45,818 nucleotides of DNA from Pseudomonadota bacterium. GTDB taxonomy: Bacteria > Pseudomonadota > Gammaproteobacteria > Steroidobacterales > Steroidobacteraceae. The notes under the pieces are model-generated. The model did no database searches. It worked only from the letters and a program-made list of their open reading frames with translations, and had not been told where the DNA came from. The position numbers were made by a program, and so were the translations under genes. Shown piece by piece: positions 7,454-15,471 of the stretch (position 1 is the first letter of the stretch; every line of letters begins with the position of its first letter). The stretch lies in contig JAFAEQ010000054.1 of the NCBI GenBank assembly GCA_023423935.1, forward strand, positions 1-45,818. Reading direction: 5' to 3'.

Positions 7454-8155
7454 TCATTCTTCCCAGGGGAAAGACGTGGAGATCGAGAGAATCACGCGGT
7501 CGTCCGAGCCACCTCTGCCTGCATCGATGGCGACCCACTTCATGCCGAGGGTGAAATTGCTCGCCGAGTAGCTGAGGCCGAGCGAATAGTCGGTGTAGCT
7601 TTTCTCGGGGCCCTGGACCTCGGTCGCACCGAAGCCATACGTGTCCGCAATGCCATCGCCATCGCTCCACCCTGCGTGCAATCCGATCACCAGCGGCCCC
7701 GCCGGAATGCCCACATCGCCGTAGACATAGACGGCGCTGCCATTGTCCTTGTGGCCGAAATGATTGCTGTAGTACACGCCGCCGCTCACGATGTTGTAGC
7801 TGAGCTTGGCGTAGATCTCGGGATAATTCAGATCGGACGCGCCCGGATAGGAGTAGTAGTTGATACCGGCGTCGTATCCCAGATCGCCGGCGCTGCCCCT
7901 GAAGCCCGTATAGAGATCCACTTCGGTGGACGGCTTTGGCGCTCCGAAATCCACACCGCTGCCCCACGTGCCGATGTACCACCCGCTCTCCGAGGCATAG
8001 TCGATCGATAGCTGCGCCGTAGCCTTATTGAGCGTCTGACTGATTCCTCGAAAGTCATAGTCACTGACGATCGCGGCCGTACCAGAAACATCCGCCTGCG
8101 CCGCGCTCGTTGCGGCGATCAAACCAAGTGCAGCCAGAATCCTCAGATTTCGCAT
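7454..8155 (-). CDS. TorF family putative porin, copy 2
   Basis: 233-residue predicted outer-membrane beta-barrel. Signal peptide MRNLRILAALGLIAATSAAQA, then VSDYDFRGISQT, GWYIGTWGSGVDF, EVDLYTGF, YPEIYAKLSY and a strand-rich C-terminus (FTLGMKWVAID, DRVILSISTSF). The same order of motifs occurs in copy 1; the proteins have diverged clearly, so the duplication is not recent. ATG 8155 is chosen because GGGGAG lies upstream and a signal peptide follows directly; the reading frame upstream of it has no signal. Transport role unknown. Confidence 0.87.
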   Translation of the reverse strand: MRNLRILAALGLIAATSAAQADVSGTAAIVSDYDFRGISQTLNKATAQLSIDYASESGWYIGTWGSGVDFGAPKPSTEVDLYTGFRGSAGDLGYDAGINYYSYPGASDLNYPEIYAKLSYNIVSGGVYYSNHFGHKDNGSAVYVYGDVGIPAGPLVIGLHAGWSDGDGIADTYGFGATEVQGPEKSYTDYSLGLSYSASNFTLGMKWVAIDAGRGGSDDRVILSISTSFPWEE

Positions 8156-8517
8156 AAATCTCCCCTTTGTGGTGAGAAAGAAACACGCCAGCAACGGCGC
8201 GGATGGTTGTATTCCCTGTACCCAACTGCAGGAGATGTTTTTTTGCGGTGTATAAGCAACAACTCCAGCCCGCCATAAGAGATGCAGCAAGCATGCCAGT
8301 CGAGCCGTGGGGCACTTTCCCAGGTAGGGGGACGGCAAATTCACCCGTCACAAGCTGACGTCGGACGGCACAAGCGTGTTGCGACGCGGGTTTTTACTGA
8401 GTCGTTGTATGCAGGCGAAGCAGTGCCCGACGCTCGCGTAACGCCGAATTCGGCCATATCGGCAGCCGAATGCTTATTGTCATGCCCCTCAGAAGTGCAC
8501 GAAGGGCATGTCCTGCT
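8156..8517. other. Intergenic stretch with one hairpin
   Basis: No convincing gene. It holds the promoter region of TorF copy 2 and an inverted repeat CATGCCC (8481-8487) with GGGCATG (8504-8510). The repeat follows the cupin stop codon on the minus strand and may be that gene's terminator, though its T-tract is poor. Confidence 0.5.
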
Positions 8518-8919
8518 CTATTTCGATGCCGTTTCGAAGATCACATAGAGCTTCGAAGTGGGTTCGCGCACATCCCAAGTGCCAACAAAGCCCGCCGGCA
8601 CCACAAACGAGTCGCCTGCACGAAAGCTGAGCGAACGTCCTTGTTCATCCTCGATGTACACCAGCCCCTTGGTGATGTGACAGAACTCGGTTTCCGTGTA
8701 CCGCACCCGCCATTTGCCGGGCGTGCTTTCCCAGACACCCGCGAAGAACTGGCCCGTCGCGTCGGTAAAGAAATTGCGGGCCGTTTGCATCGGCGCACCT
8801 TCGAGCACTCGCTCCGGGGCGGGCGACGAGGTGGAGACCTCTGGCGTCGAGGCACCGAATGAAACGATGGTAGGTTGCTCGAGCAACGAGTGACTCATGA
8901 CGATATCTGCCAGACACAT
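8518..8919 (-). CDS. Cupin domain protein (DUF861/EutQ-like)
   Basis: 133 residues. The C-terminal 85 residues form a single small cupin: FFTDATGQFFAGVWESTPGKW, EFCHITKGLVYIEDEQGR, FRAGDSFVVPAGFVGTWDV. This is the DUF861 pattern, in which W and G positions replace the usual metal-binding His set; only one His is present in the core, so metal use is doubtful. The ATG at 8919 has GGAG seven bases upstream; ATG 8898 is an alternative. These proteins often accompany amine or ureide catabolism, but neighbours here do not identify a pathway. Confidence 0.75.
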   Translation of the reverse strand: MCLADIVMSHSLLEQPTIVSFGASTPEVSTSSPAPERVLEGAPMQTARNFFTDATGQFFAGVWESTPGKWRVRYTETEFCHITKGLVYIEDEQGRSLSFRAGDSFVVPAGFVGTWDVREPTSKLYVIFETASK

Positions 8920-8980
8920 GGGGAGACTCCGACTCTAAAGCGTTGCAGCCTCTAGGGCGGCCATTCGCGGTTGAACGAAC

Positions 8981-9007
8981 GAGGCCGGCGCCGGAAGCGC
9001 CGGCCTC
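8981..9007 (-). terminator. Terminator hairpin of the OmpA-like gene
   Basis: Perfect 10-bp stem GAGGCCGGCG (8981-8990) with CGCCGGCCTC (8998-9007), 13 bases after the OmpA-like stop codon. On the minus strand it is followed only by a weak T-rich run. Confidence 0.7.
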
Positions 9008-9019
9008 GCCCGCGACTCG

Positions 9020-9757
9020 TCAGTGGGCCTGCGTCTGCGCGACAGCCGCTTCAGAAGTCGCACCGATCGGCCGTATGGCCAGACTCACGCGACGTTCCCA
9101 TGCGTAGGCCTCCACATCGTCCTTGGCAGCCGTCGTCAGATCCTCGCCGTGCGCTGCAACCCGGATCTGCTCTGGCGAGGCGCCACCGCGAATGAGAGCC
9201 TCGCGGACGACCTCGGCACGCTTCTGCGACAGCACCAGATTCTGCTCAGGCGTCCCGCGCGGATCGGCGAATCCGTTCAACTGCACCTCGAGCCGCGCCT
9301 GAGTCGCGAGCAGCTTGCCCAACTCCTCCAGCTTCCCGACCACCACTTCGTCTACCTCGGCGCTATTGGTTCTGAACATCACGTCCGCCTGCAGCTTCTG
9401 CGCAAGCTGATCCAGCATGTCATCGCCGCCCGTACGCTCACTCGCCTTCGCCAGAGCGATACGGGTATCGATCAATTCCTGTTCCAACTGCTGAGCGTGC
9501 CGTTCGTATTCCTGAGCACGCACCTCGTAGCTCTGAGCGCGTAGCTCAGCTTCCTTAGCGGTGCCGATGCTGTCCCCCATCACCCCACCGACCATGAGCC
9601 CGACAAACGCCCCGATCGGACCACCGACGAGCGCACCGACAGCCGCCCCCGCCCCCATTCCCACGCCCTCCGATTTCGTGAGTTTGTTTTCGCCCGCATG
9701 CGCCGCACCCGAAGCCATCGCAATGGCAACCGCACCAATCAGCACTTTCTTGAACAT
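9020..9757 (-). CDS. Glycine-zipper/OmpA-like cell-envelope protein
   Basis: 245 residues. Signal peptide to about residue 21 (AHA), then a glycine zipper (GVGMGAGAAVGALVGG and GAFVGLMVGGVMG, residues about 32-65) that probably inserts in a membrane, a coiled-coil stretch rich in Glu/Gln/Arg (about 68-105), and a C-terminal OmpA peptidoglycan-binding domain (LNGFADPRGTPEQNLVLSQKRAEVV). The order resembles PdsO, the OmpA-like protein of proteobacterial sortase systems, but no sortase or target gene is visible here, so I keep the general name. GGGAG lies upstream of ATG 9757 and a strong hairpin follows the stop. Confidence 0.8.
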   Translation of the reverse strand: MFKKVLIGAVAIAMASGAAHAGENKLTKSEGVGMGAGAAVGALVGGPIGAFVGLMVGGVMGDSIGTAKEAELRAQSYEVRAQEYERHAQQLEQELIDTRIALAKASERTGGDDMLDQLAQKLQADVMFRTNSAEVDEVVVGKLEELGKLLATQARLEVQLNGFADPRGTPEQNLVLSQKRAEVVREALIRGGASPEQIRVAAHGEDLTTAAKDDVEAYAWERRVSLAIRPIGATSEAAVAQTQAH

Positions 9758-10209
9758 GGTCTGTCTCCCACAGCTCTCGTCGTTACAGCAGGTGACGATT
9801 TACCCGTGGAAGCTATTCAAGGCCGCAAAGCGGACGCGACATCGAGCATGCAATGTCAGAGCGCGGAAGGATGGTGGCGAATTGTGGCGGAGGCGCCGGC
9901 CGGTTCGACGGCTTGATCGCGCGCGAGTCGGACCGCTAGCTGCAAGGAGCAGATCAGGCCAGTCCACGCAGCTCTTAATCGGCTGGCCATCTAAAAAGAA
10001 TTGAGCTCGCCCAAGCTTATTAAGATGAAGCCGCTATTTTTTAGTAACAGCCGGCGGCCAGCGCATTTCCAAAGTATTCGCCGAAGACCGAGCAGCGTGT
10101 TCCCTCGTCACAATCAGCGTCATGATGATGGTCGTGTTCTATGCGACCGACCGTGCAGAAGGCTCGGCTCACAGCGTGGTCGTGAATGAGCGAACTCTTT
10201 ACGCTGAGC
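9758..10209. other. Intergenic stretch without a supported gene
   Basis: About 450 bases. Short open frames on both strands lack ribosome sites and family features. The stretch 9990-10060 is locally AT-richer than the surroundings. Confidence 0.4.
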
Positions 10210-10452
10210 TCATTGACCGTCCCCACCACGACCAATCTCTCGGTTCTTCCTCTCGCCGGCCTCTTGCTCAATCTGCGACTGAGGCGGAGGTGGCGGCATG
10301 CGTCCACCACCAAGAAACATCAAAGCCCAGGCAAATCCGCTCACGGACGGTGTCTTTCGTTTTCGAGGTTCACGAGCTCTTCGATGTGTAAGGGCGGCGA
10401 TCGCAACCGCGGCAAGGACCAACAGGAAGAACAGGGCAGTGTACGTAACCAT
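10210..10452 (-). CDS. Small hypothetical membrane protein
   Basis: 80 residues that I do not recognise. One membrane helix near the N-terminus (TALFFLLVLAAVAIAALT, about residues 4-21) is followed at once by a basic stretch (RRAREPRKRK), predicting the C-terminus in the cytoplasm. A second hydrophobic patch (FAWALMFLGGG) precedes a run of five prolines and a charged Gln/Glu/Arg tail. AGG directly abuts the ATG, a weak ribosome site. It precedes no obvious partner; the ABM-family gene upstream reads the same way and could be cotranscribed. Confidence 0.5.
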   Translation of the reverse strand: MVTYTALFFLLVLAAVAIAALTHRRAREPRKRKTPSVSGFAWALMFLGGGRMPPPPPQSQIEQEAGERKNREIGRGGDGQ

Positions 10453-10523
10453 CCTATGATGCCGAACGATGCCATTGCGCCGCGAGCAACGGCGCTTCGT
10501 CGTTGCGAGGCTTGAATGAATTT

Positions 10524-10844
10524 TCAGGCATCTTTGGCAGCAGCTGTAAAAGTACGGGTCACCTCATACATTCCAGGCTCAAACTTCGCGATTGCCAGAG
10601 CACGCTGCAAGAACGGCAGGGGCGCCGGATCTTTCCGCATAGCTTCATAGTCACCTTTGCTTCGCCACTTGGCATACATCGTAACTTTGGTTCCATCCAG
10701 GCTTCGATGGAGGCTTGCTGAGATAAAACCAGGGGCGTATCGAACCGAGGCGTCTGTGGCTTGTGTGAGCAGATCGATCAACTCCTGTTGCTTGCCTGGA
10801 TCAACGGAGAAAACGTTAATCAGGATGATTGGTTCGTCGTTCAT
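10524..10844 (-). CDS. Antibiotic biosynthesis monooxygenase (ABM) family protein
   Basis: 106-residue dimeric ferredoxin-like fold protein. Hallmarks are INVFSVDPGKQQELIDLLTQA at the start, GFISASLHRSLDGTKVTMYAKW in the middle, and an alpha/beta finish. The family includes cofactor-free oxygenases of quinones and heme-degrading relatives; many members have no known substrate. AGGCAG precedes ATG 10844. A structured inverted repeat sits just upstream of the start (10871-10967). No biosynthetic genes are near. Confidence 0.85.
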   Translation of the reverse strand: MNDEPIILINVFSVDPGKQQELIDLLTQATDASVRYAPGFISASLHRSLDGTKVTMYAKWRSKGDYEAMRKDPAPLPFLQRALAIAKFEPGMYEVTRTFTAAAKDA

Positions 10845-11423
10845 TCGATCTGCCTTAATAAATTCCAGATGCCTGACGCCAACGATGAGCCGCGCGGCGG
10901 GATGAGCCTTAGGGGAGGTGCAAATGTGCCACCACGTCGGCTCGATTGTTGTTAGAACGCATTAGACGTTCTTGTCCCTTGGCTTCCTTTGCAACTTGGA
11001 CTTTTATCTTCTACTGACTGCCAGCGGGCCCCAGATTGCAACTCTCGTGTTCAGCACGAATCCGGCACGAGCCGGACTCTCGACGCCGCGGCGGCGAAGG
11101 CGCGGTACGGCAGCGCGAAGCACTCGCGCAACCTCGATCCAGTTCTGCTCGAGCGAGCAGGCGCGTACGGACTGGATTCCAGCGACTGTATGAGGTGCGA
11201 GATTCAAGCAGCCGCCTACGCGGGCATCAGCCAGCTCCCAATATCGCCAAGGGCGCGGAATCGCGACCGATTTCAGCGCCCGTATCCGATACGGCTGGCG
11301 CCGCGATCGGCCGCCTAAGACCCGATTTCGATGTGGATGGAAACTCCTGGAGGTCAGTCGAAGGTAAACGACTGATCGCGGGAGATTTTCCGGAAGTGTC
11401 TGGATGCGCGCTGAACGCATGAA
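10845..11423. other. Gene-poor stretch upstream of the ABM gene
   Basis: About 580 bases with no supported gene. It contains an inverted, attC-like structure at 10871-10967. The remaining part up to the tRNA has short open frames with skewed Arg/Ser content and no start signals. Confidence 0.45.
10871..10967. repeat. Folded inverted repeat resembling a decayed integron attC site
   Basis: Outer boxes GCCTGAC (10871-10877) and ATTAGAC (10961-10967) differ by one base each from attC core sites. Inner arms CAACGATGAGCCG and CGGCTCGATTGTTG are complementary apart from small mismatches. Total length is 97 bases. No integrase or cassette array is visible, so this may be only a structured leader. 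Confidence 0.25.
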
Positions 11424-11500
11424 TGGTGGCTAGGGTGGGACTCGAACCCACGACCTCGGCATTATGAGTGCCACGCTCTAACCAGCTGAGCTACCTAGCC
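11424..11500 (-). tRNA. tRNA-Met (CAT), elongator type
   Basis: 77 bases including an encoded CCA. The acceptor stem GGCTAGG/CCTAGCC is complete; the anticodon loop is CTCATAA, giving CAT; the T-loop is GGTTCGAGTCC. Overall similarity is to the elongator tRNA-Met (starts GGC, not the CGC start of initiator tRNA). A tRNA-Ile2 with a modified C34 would share the anticodon, but the body looks like tRNA-Met. Confidence 0.93.
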
Positions 11501-11733
11501 TTTTCGTCCGCTCACCGATGGGACATCGGATTGGGCGGCACACAGAAGGGCGGGCATTGTCTGGATGCCTTCCCATGGTGTCAAGAAACTTGGGCCGCCG
11601 CGCGGTCCAAATCGGGGTTGAGCGAGCGGGGACATGTGATCTCGTACGGACACCATCCGACGGGTTCTGCGTTCAGAGATTGATCCGCCGCATTGGTCTT
11701 GGCCCAATGTCTCCATTCAAGCCCGAGAGGAAC

Positions 11734-12567
11734 ATGCCCGGAATGAAGTCTGTCGTTGTCGAAGATGCCGAGTTGTTCTACGAACACACGCCGCGGCCCG
11801 GGGCTCCGGCGCTGCTGATGCTCCATGCGCTCGGCGCCAACCTGCACATGTGGGACCGGCAAGCGGAGGAGCTGCAGCAGCGCTTCGAGCTGATTCGTTA
11901 CGACTTGCGCGGGCATGGGCAATCGTCCGCTGGCTCGATCGACGAGCTGACGCTGGATCGGCTTGCCCGCGATGCGCTCGCGGTCCTGGACGCCTGTGAC
12001 GTGGCGCGAGCGCATCTGTGCGGGCTGTCGCTCGGCGGCATGATCGCCATGCACATCGCACGGCATTGGCCTGATCGCGTGTTGAAGGTAGCCCTATGCA
12101 GCACCTCGCCCTACATGCCACCGCCCCAGATGTGGAACGACCGCATCGCGACGGTCCGCTCGCAAGGAACCGCCGCGTTGACCGAAGGCATCCTGCAACG
12201 CTGGTTCACGCCCGAGTTTCACGAGCGCGAGCCGGCGCAGGTCGACGAGGTCCGGCAGATGCTGCTCGCGACACGACCAGAAGGATATGCCGCCTGCTGT
12301 GCGGCGATTCGCGACATGGATCTGCGCGAAGATCTCGCCTCGATCGTGGCAACGACGTTGGTCGTGGGCACGACCCGCGATCCATCCCTGCCCGCAAGCC
12401 TCGCCGAATCGATCGCAGCGTCGCTCGGCAGCGCGAAGCTCGTGCTGCTCGATGCGGCACATCTCGCCAACATCGAACAGACTCAGGAGTTCAATCGTAC
12501 GGTGCTGGAATTTTTCGGCGCCGAGGCGACGGAGCAGATTGCCGGCGCAGCTTCAAATCCGACGTGA
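11734..12567 (+). CDS. Alpha/beta hydrolase, 3-oxoadipate enol-lactonase-like
   Basis: 277-residue cytosolic hydrolase. Oxyanion region LLMLHALGANLHMWD, motif RYDLRGHGQS, nucleophile elbow CGLSLGGMIA (Ser), acid Asp in GTTRDPSLP and His in DAAHLANIEQ form the expected triad. The closest functional pattern is PcaD, which opens 3-oxoadipate enol-lactone in the beta-ketoadipate pathway, but no other pca genes are nearby, so the substrate is uncertain. ATG 11734 is chosen for the GAGAGG ribosome site; ATG 11707 is an alternative. A CACGGGG inverted element lies directly after the stop, between this gene and convergent ychF. Confidence 0.82.
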   Translation: MPGMKSVVVEDAELFYEHTPRPGAPALLMLHALGANLHMWDRQAEELQQRFELIRYDLRGHGQSSAGSIDELTLDRLARDALAVLDACDVARAHLCGLSLGGMIAMHIARHWPDRVLKVALCSTSPYMPPPQMWNDRIATVRSQGTAALTEGILQRWFTPEFHEREPAQVDEVRQMLLATRPEGYAACCAAIRDMDLREDLASIVATTLVVGTTRDPSLPASLAESIAASLGSAKLVLLDAAHLANIEQTQEFNRTVLEFFGAEATEQIAGAASNPT

Positions 12568-12573
12568 AGAGAA

Positions 12574-12676
12574 GATCTCCACGGGGCGCACGGGGAACGC
12601 GGGGTTCAAATCAGGACGAAGCAGGAGCGGATGACCCTTCCGCTCCCCGTGGCTCTTGATCCTCCCCGTGGAGATT
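12574..12676. repeat. Inverted nonamer element, CACGGGGNN family, copy 2
   Basis: The left arm 12574-12611 has units CACGGGGCG, CACGGGGAA and CGCGGGGTT. The right arm 12638-12676 has two CTCCCCGTGG blocks. GATCTCCACGGGG at the left end is matched by CCCCGTGGAGATTC at the right end. It fills the gap between two convergent stop codons and could fold into one long hairpin in RNA from either strand. Confidence 0.78.
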
Positions 12677-12689
12677 CTTTTGAGGAATC

Positions 12690-13781
12690 TCACACGTTGA
12701 AACGGAAGTGCATGACATCGCCTTCGCGGACGATGTACTCCTTACCTTCGAGTCGCAGCTTGCCGGCTTCCTTTGCGCCCTGCTCGCCCTTGCAGGCGAT
12801 GAAGTCTTCGTACGCGATGACTTCGGCGCGGATGAAGCCCTTTTCGAAGTCGGTGTGGATGACGCCCGCAGCTTGCGGCGCCGTCGCGCCGACGCGAACA
12901 GTCCAGGCACGCACTTCCTTCTCGCCGGCTGTGAAATAGGTCTGCAGCCCCAGCAGCTTGTACGCAGCCCGGATCACACGATTCAGGCCTGGCTCTTCCA
13001 GGCCGAGCTCGTTCAGGAAATCCGCGCGGTCGGCTTCATCGAGCTGCGCGATCTCAGCTTCGATGGCGGCGCACACGGCAACCACTTCTGCGCCTTCCTC
13101 CGCGGCGCGCGCGCGGACCGCGTCGAGATGCGGATTGTTCGTAAAGCCGTCTTCCGCCACGTTCGCCACGTACATGAGCGGCTTCAGCGTGATCAGGTGC
13201 AGCTCGTAGACAAGCTTCGCTTCTTCAGGATCTTTGATCAGCGAGCGCGCCGGCTTGCCGGCATCGAGATGCTCGCGCAGTTTCTTGAGCAAGTCGCGTT
13301 GGCGAATGGCGTCCTTGTCGCCGGCCTTCGACGCCTTCTCCGCACGCAGCAAGCCGCGCTCGACCGTATCGAGATCGGCGAGCGCAAGCTCGGTATTGAT
13401 TACCTCGATGTCATCGAGCGGACCGACGCGACCTGCGACGTGAACGATGTCGTCGTTCTCGAAACAGCGGACCACCTGCGTGATCGCATCCGTCTCACGA
13501 ATGTGCGAGAGGAATTTGTTGCCGAGGCCCTCGCCTTTGGAAGCTCCGGCGACCAGGCCTGCGATATCGACGAACTCGACCGTCGCCGGCAGCGTGCGCT
13601 CGGGGTGAACGATCGCAGCCAGCTCCTCGAGGCGAGGATCGGGCACGGGCACGATGCCGACGTTCGGATCGATCGTGCAGAAGGGATAGTTCTCCGCCGC
13701 GATCTGCGCGCGAGTCAGCGCATTGAACAACGTCGACTTACCGACGTTCGGCAATCCCACGATTCCAGTTTTGATGCCCAT
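12690..13781 (-). CDS. ychF: Redox-responsive P-loop ATPase YchF (OLA1 family)
   Basis: 363-residue Obg-family protein that hydrolyses ATP rather than GTP and binds the ribosome. G1 is GLPNVGKSTLFNAL (residues about 8-21), G3 is DIAGLVAGAS, and the usual G4 NKxD is replaced by NVAEDG, the change that gives ATP preference. The TGS domain closes the protein with ending VREGDVMHFRFNV, as in the family. It is the last gene of the block that runs from lolB to pth. The gap to pth is filled by a heptamer element. Confidence 0.97.
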   Translation of the reverse strand: MGIKTGIVGLPNVGKSTLFNALTRAQIAAENYPFCTIDPNVGIVPVPDPRLEELAAIVHPERTLPATVEFVDIAGLVAGASKGEGLGNKFLSHIRETDAITQVVRCFENDDIVHVAGRVGPLDDIEVINTELALADLDTVERGLLRAEKASKAGDKDAIRQRDLLKKLREHLDAGKPARSLIKDPEEAKLVYELHLITLKPLMYVANVAEDGFTNNPHLDAVRARAAEEGAEVVAVCAAIEAEIAQLDEADRADFLNELGLEEPGLNRVIRAAYKLLGLQTYFTAGEKEVRAWTVRVGATAPQAAGVIHTDFEKGFIRAEVIAYEDFIACKGEQGAKEAGKLRLEGKEYIVREGDVMHFRFNV

Positions 13782-13792
13782 TGAAACCCACT

Positions 13793-13869
13793 GTGATGAG
13801 TGATGGGTGATGGGTGATGGGGAAGATCAGGCGGACGCACACACCACTGATCACGCATCACTCATCACT
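13793..13869. repeat. Inverted heptamer element, GTGATGA family, copy 2
   Basis: The left arm GTGATGA/GTGATGG repeats about four times (13793-13821). The right arm ATCACGC/ATCACTC/ATCACT (about 13850-13869) is its complement. The spacer is about 25 bases. The right arm ends inside the pth stop codon region (13868-13870). Confidence 0.82.
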
Positions 13870-14446
13870 ATCGTTTATGCAACCCATTCATGGCCTTCTC
13901 GGCACCCTGCTCGAGGAAGACCTGCAGGGCGTCGAGAGCATTTGCGACCGAGCCGAGGATCGCTTCTTCCTCTTCCTTCGGTGCGCGGCGCAGGACGTAG
14001 TCGATCACCTGCGACTTGTCGCCGGGATGACCGATGCCAAGGCGCAGACGCCAGAAGTCGGTGCCGATCTGCGTGATGGTGTCGCGCAGGCCGTTGTGGC
14101 CACCATGGCCGCCGCCGAGCTTGAAGCGCGCTTCGCCGACGGGCAGATCCAGCTCGTCGTGAACGACCAGAATTTCGCCGGCCGGCACTTTCAGATACTC
14201 CGAAAGCGCGCGAATCGAATGTCCGCTGCGATTCATGAATGTCGTGGGCTTGAGCAGCGAGATCTCGCCACCCGCGTACGGCACACGACAGATATCGCCC
14301 AGGAATTTCGTGTGACTGCGGAATCGCCCGCCCAGGCGTGAGGCCAGCGCATCCACGAACCAGAACCCGGCGTTGTGGCGCGTGAGCACATGCTCGGGCC
14401 CGGGATTACCGAGCCCGACGATGATCTTGAGAGGAGTGCCAGCCAT
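13868..14446 (-). CDS. pth: Peptidyl-tRNA hydrolase
   Basis: 192-residue enzyme that releases tRNA from prematurely dropped peptidyl-tRNA. GLGNPGPEHVLTRHNAGFWFVD holds the catalytic His (about residue 24); the partner Asp is in VVHDELDLPVG; KLGGGHGGHNGLRDT is the substrate-binding loop. Length and ends match the bacterial family. ATG 14446 aligns with E. coli Pth; a TTG eight codons upstream would only translate repeat sequence. Both flanking gaps carry inverted heptamer elements of different sequence. Confidence 0.97.
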   Translation of the reverse strand: MAGTPLKIIVGLGNPGPEHVLTRHNAGFWFVDALASRLGGRFRSHTKFLGDICRVPYAGGEISLLKPTTFMNRSGHSIRALSEYLKVPAGEILVVHDELDLPVGEARFKLGGGHGGHNGLRDTITQIGTDFWRLRLGIGHPGDKSQVIDYVLRRAPKEEEEAILGSVANALDALQVFLEQGAEKAMNGLHKR

Positions 14447-14454
14447 AGAAAGCA

Positions 14455-14544
14455 AATTGACAATGAACAATTAACAATGGACAACGAAGAGCCGAATCCG
14501 ACTCAGCTCGTTGTCAATTGTCCATTGTCAATTGTCCATTGATG
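14455..14544. repeat. Inverted heptamer element, TTGTCCA family
   Basis: The left arm (14455-14485) reads AATTGACAATGAACAATT then AACAATGGACAAC. The right arm (14510-14544) reads GTTGTCAATTGTCCATTGTC then AATTGTCCATTG; both have a 7-base period. The spacer is about 24 bases. It lies between pth and rplY, just upstream of the pth start. Confidence 0.82.
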
Positions 14545-14584
14545 GATGAGCGGGCGGCGAGCAACGCACGCCGCCCGCGATCCA

Positions 14585-15274
14585 TCACTTCTTGCCCGCA
14601 TCCTTCTTAGGAGCAGCGGCTGCAGCCGCAGGAGCGGCAGCACCGGCGGCAGGAGCCGCGGCAGCGTCCGCAGCTGCAGGCGTCTCAGCCTCTTCAGCGC
14701 GCGGATGATGGATGGAGACGATTGCCTCGTCGCGACCGTGCGCAAGCAGCACGAACTCGACGCCTTCCGGCAGCGGGATGTCGGACAGACGCTTCATCTC
14801 GTTGATGTGCATGTCCGACATGTCGATTTCGAGCGATTCCGGCAGATCCTTCGGGAAGCACAGCACTTCGACGTTGTTGAGCAAGTGCGACACGATGCCG
14901 CCCTCGGTCTTCACGCCCGGCGATACCGAAGCACCCTTGAAGTGGATCGGAATCGTCATGCGGATCTTCTCGTTCTCGAGCACGCGCTGCAGATCCATGT
15001 GCAGGATCTGGTTCTTGGCGGGATGACGCTGCACGTCCTTCAGGATCGCAGCCTGCTTCTCGCCGTTGATGTTCAACGAGATGATGGTCGAATAGAAACG
15101 CTCGTTCACGAGCAGCGACAGCAGATTCTGGTGATCCAGAATGATCTGCCGCGGCTCCTCACGGCCGCCGTAGAGAATCGCCGGAACCTTGCCGGAACGA
15201 CGCAGGCGGCGGCTCGCACCCTTCCCCTGCAAACCGTCCCGAGGATCGGCGACGAGATCGAAAGCAGTCTTCAT
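14585..15274 (-). CDS. rplY: 50S ribosomal protein L25, long (Ctc/TL5) form
   Basis: 229-residue 5S rRNA-binding ribosomal protein. The N-terminal L25 domain has KGASRRLRRSGKVPAILYGG and the beta-barrel VQRHPAKNQILHMDLQRV. The C-terminal TL5 domain holds IPIHFKGASVSPGVKTEGG and LPESLEIDMSDMHINE. It then ends in a low-complexity tail of about 35 residues of Ala/Pro closing with PKKDAGKK, which probably lies along rRNA. ATG 15274 has GGAG seven bases upstream; the longer frame translates heptamer repeat sequence. Between pth and prs, as usual in Gammaproteobacteria. Confidence 0.95.
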   Translation of the reverse strand: MKTAFDLVADPRDGLQGKGASRRLRRSGKVPAILYGGREEPRQIILDHQNLLSLLVNERFYSTIISLNINGEKQAAILKDVQRHPAKNQILHMDLQRVLENEKIRMTIPIHFKGASVSPGVKTEGGIVSHLLNNVEVLCFPKDLPESLEIDMSDMHINEMKRLSDIPLPEGVEFVLLAHGRDEAIVSIHHPRAEEAETPAAADAAAAPAAGAAAPAAAAAAPKKDAGKK

Positions 15275-15294
15275 GTGTTGACTCCAAAAAGGAC

Positions 15295-15469
15295 AGTGAT
15301 GAGTGATGCGTGATGAGTGATGGGTTGCGAAACCCAGCATCGACACGGCAGCACTCCCACGAATCAGGCACCGTCGTTCGCGACCAAACAGGCGGCACCC
15401 ACCATGACAGATCAGGAGCGACCACGACGAGCTTCTGGCTCGTCACTGATCACTCATCACCCATCACTA
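15295..15469. repeat. Inverted heptamer element, GTGATGA family, copy 3
   Basis: The left arm AGTGATG/AGTGATG/CGTGATG/AGTGATG (15295-15324) and the right arm ATCACTC/ATCACCC/ATCACTA (about 15448-15469) are inverted. The spacer of about 120 bases shows no gene. It lies in the prs-rplY gap, and the right arm ends three bases from the prs stop codon. Confidence 0.8.
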
Positions 15470-15471
15470 AA

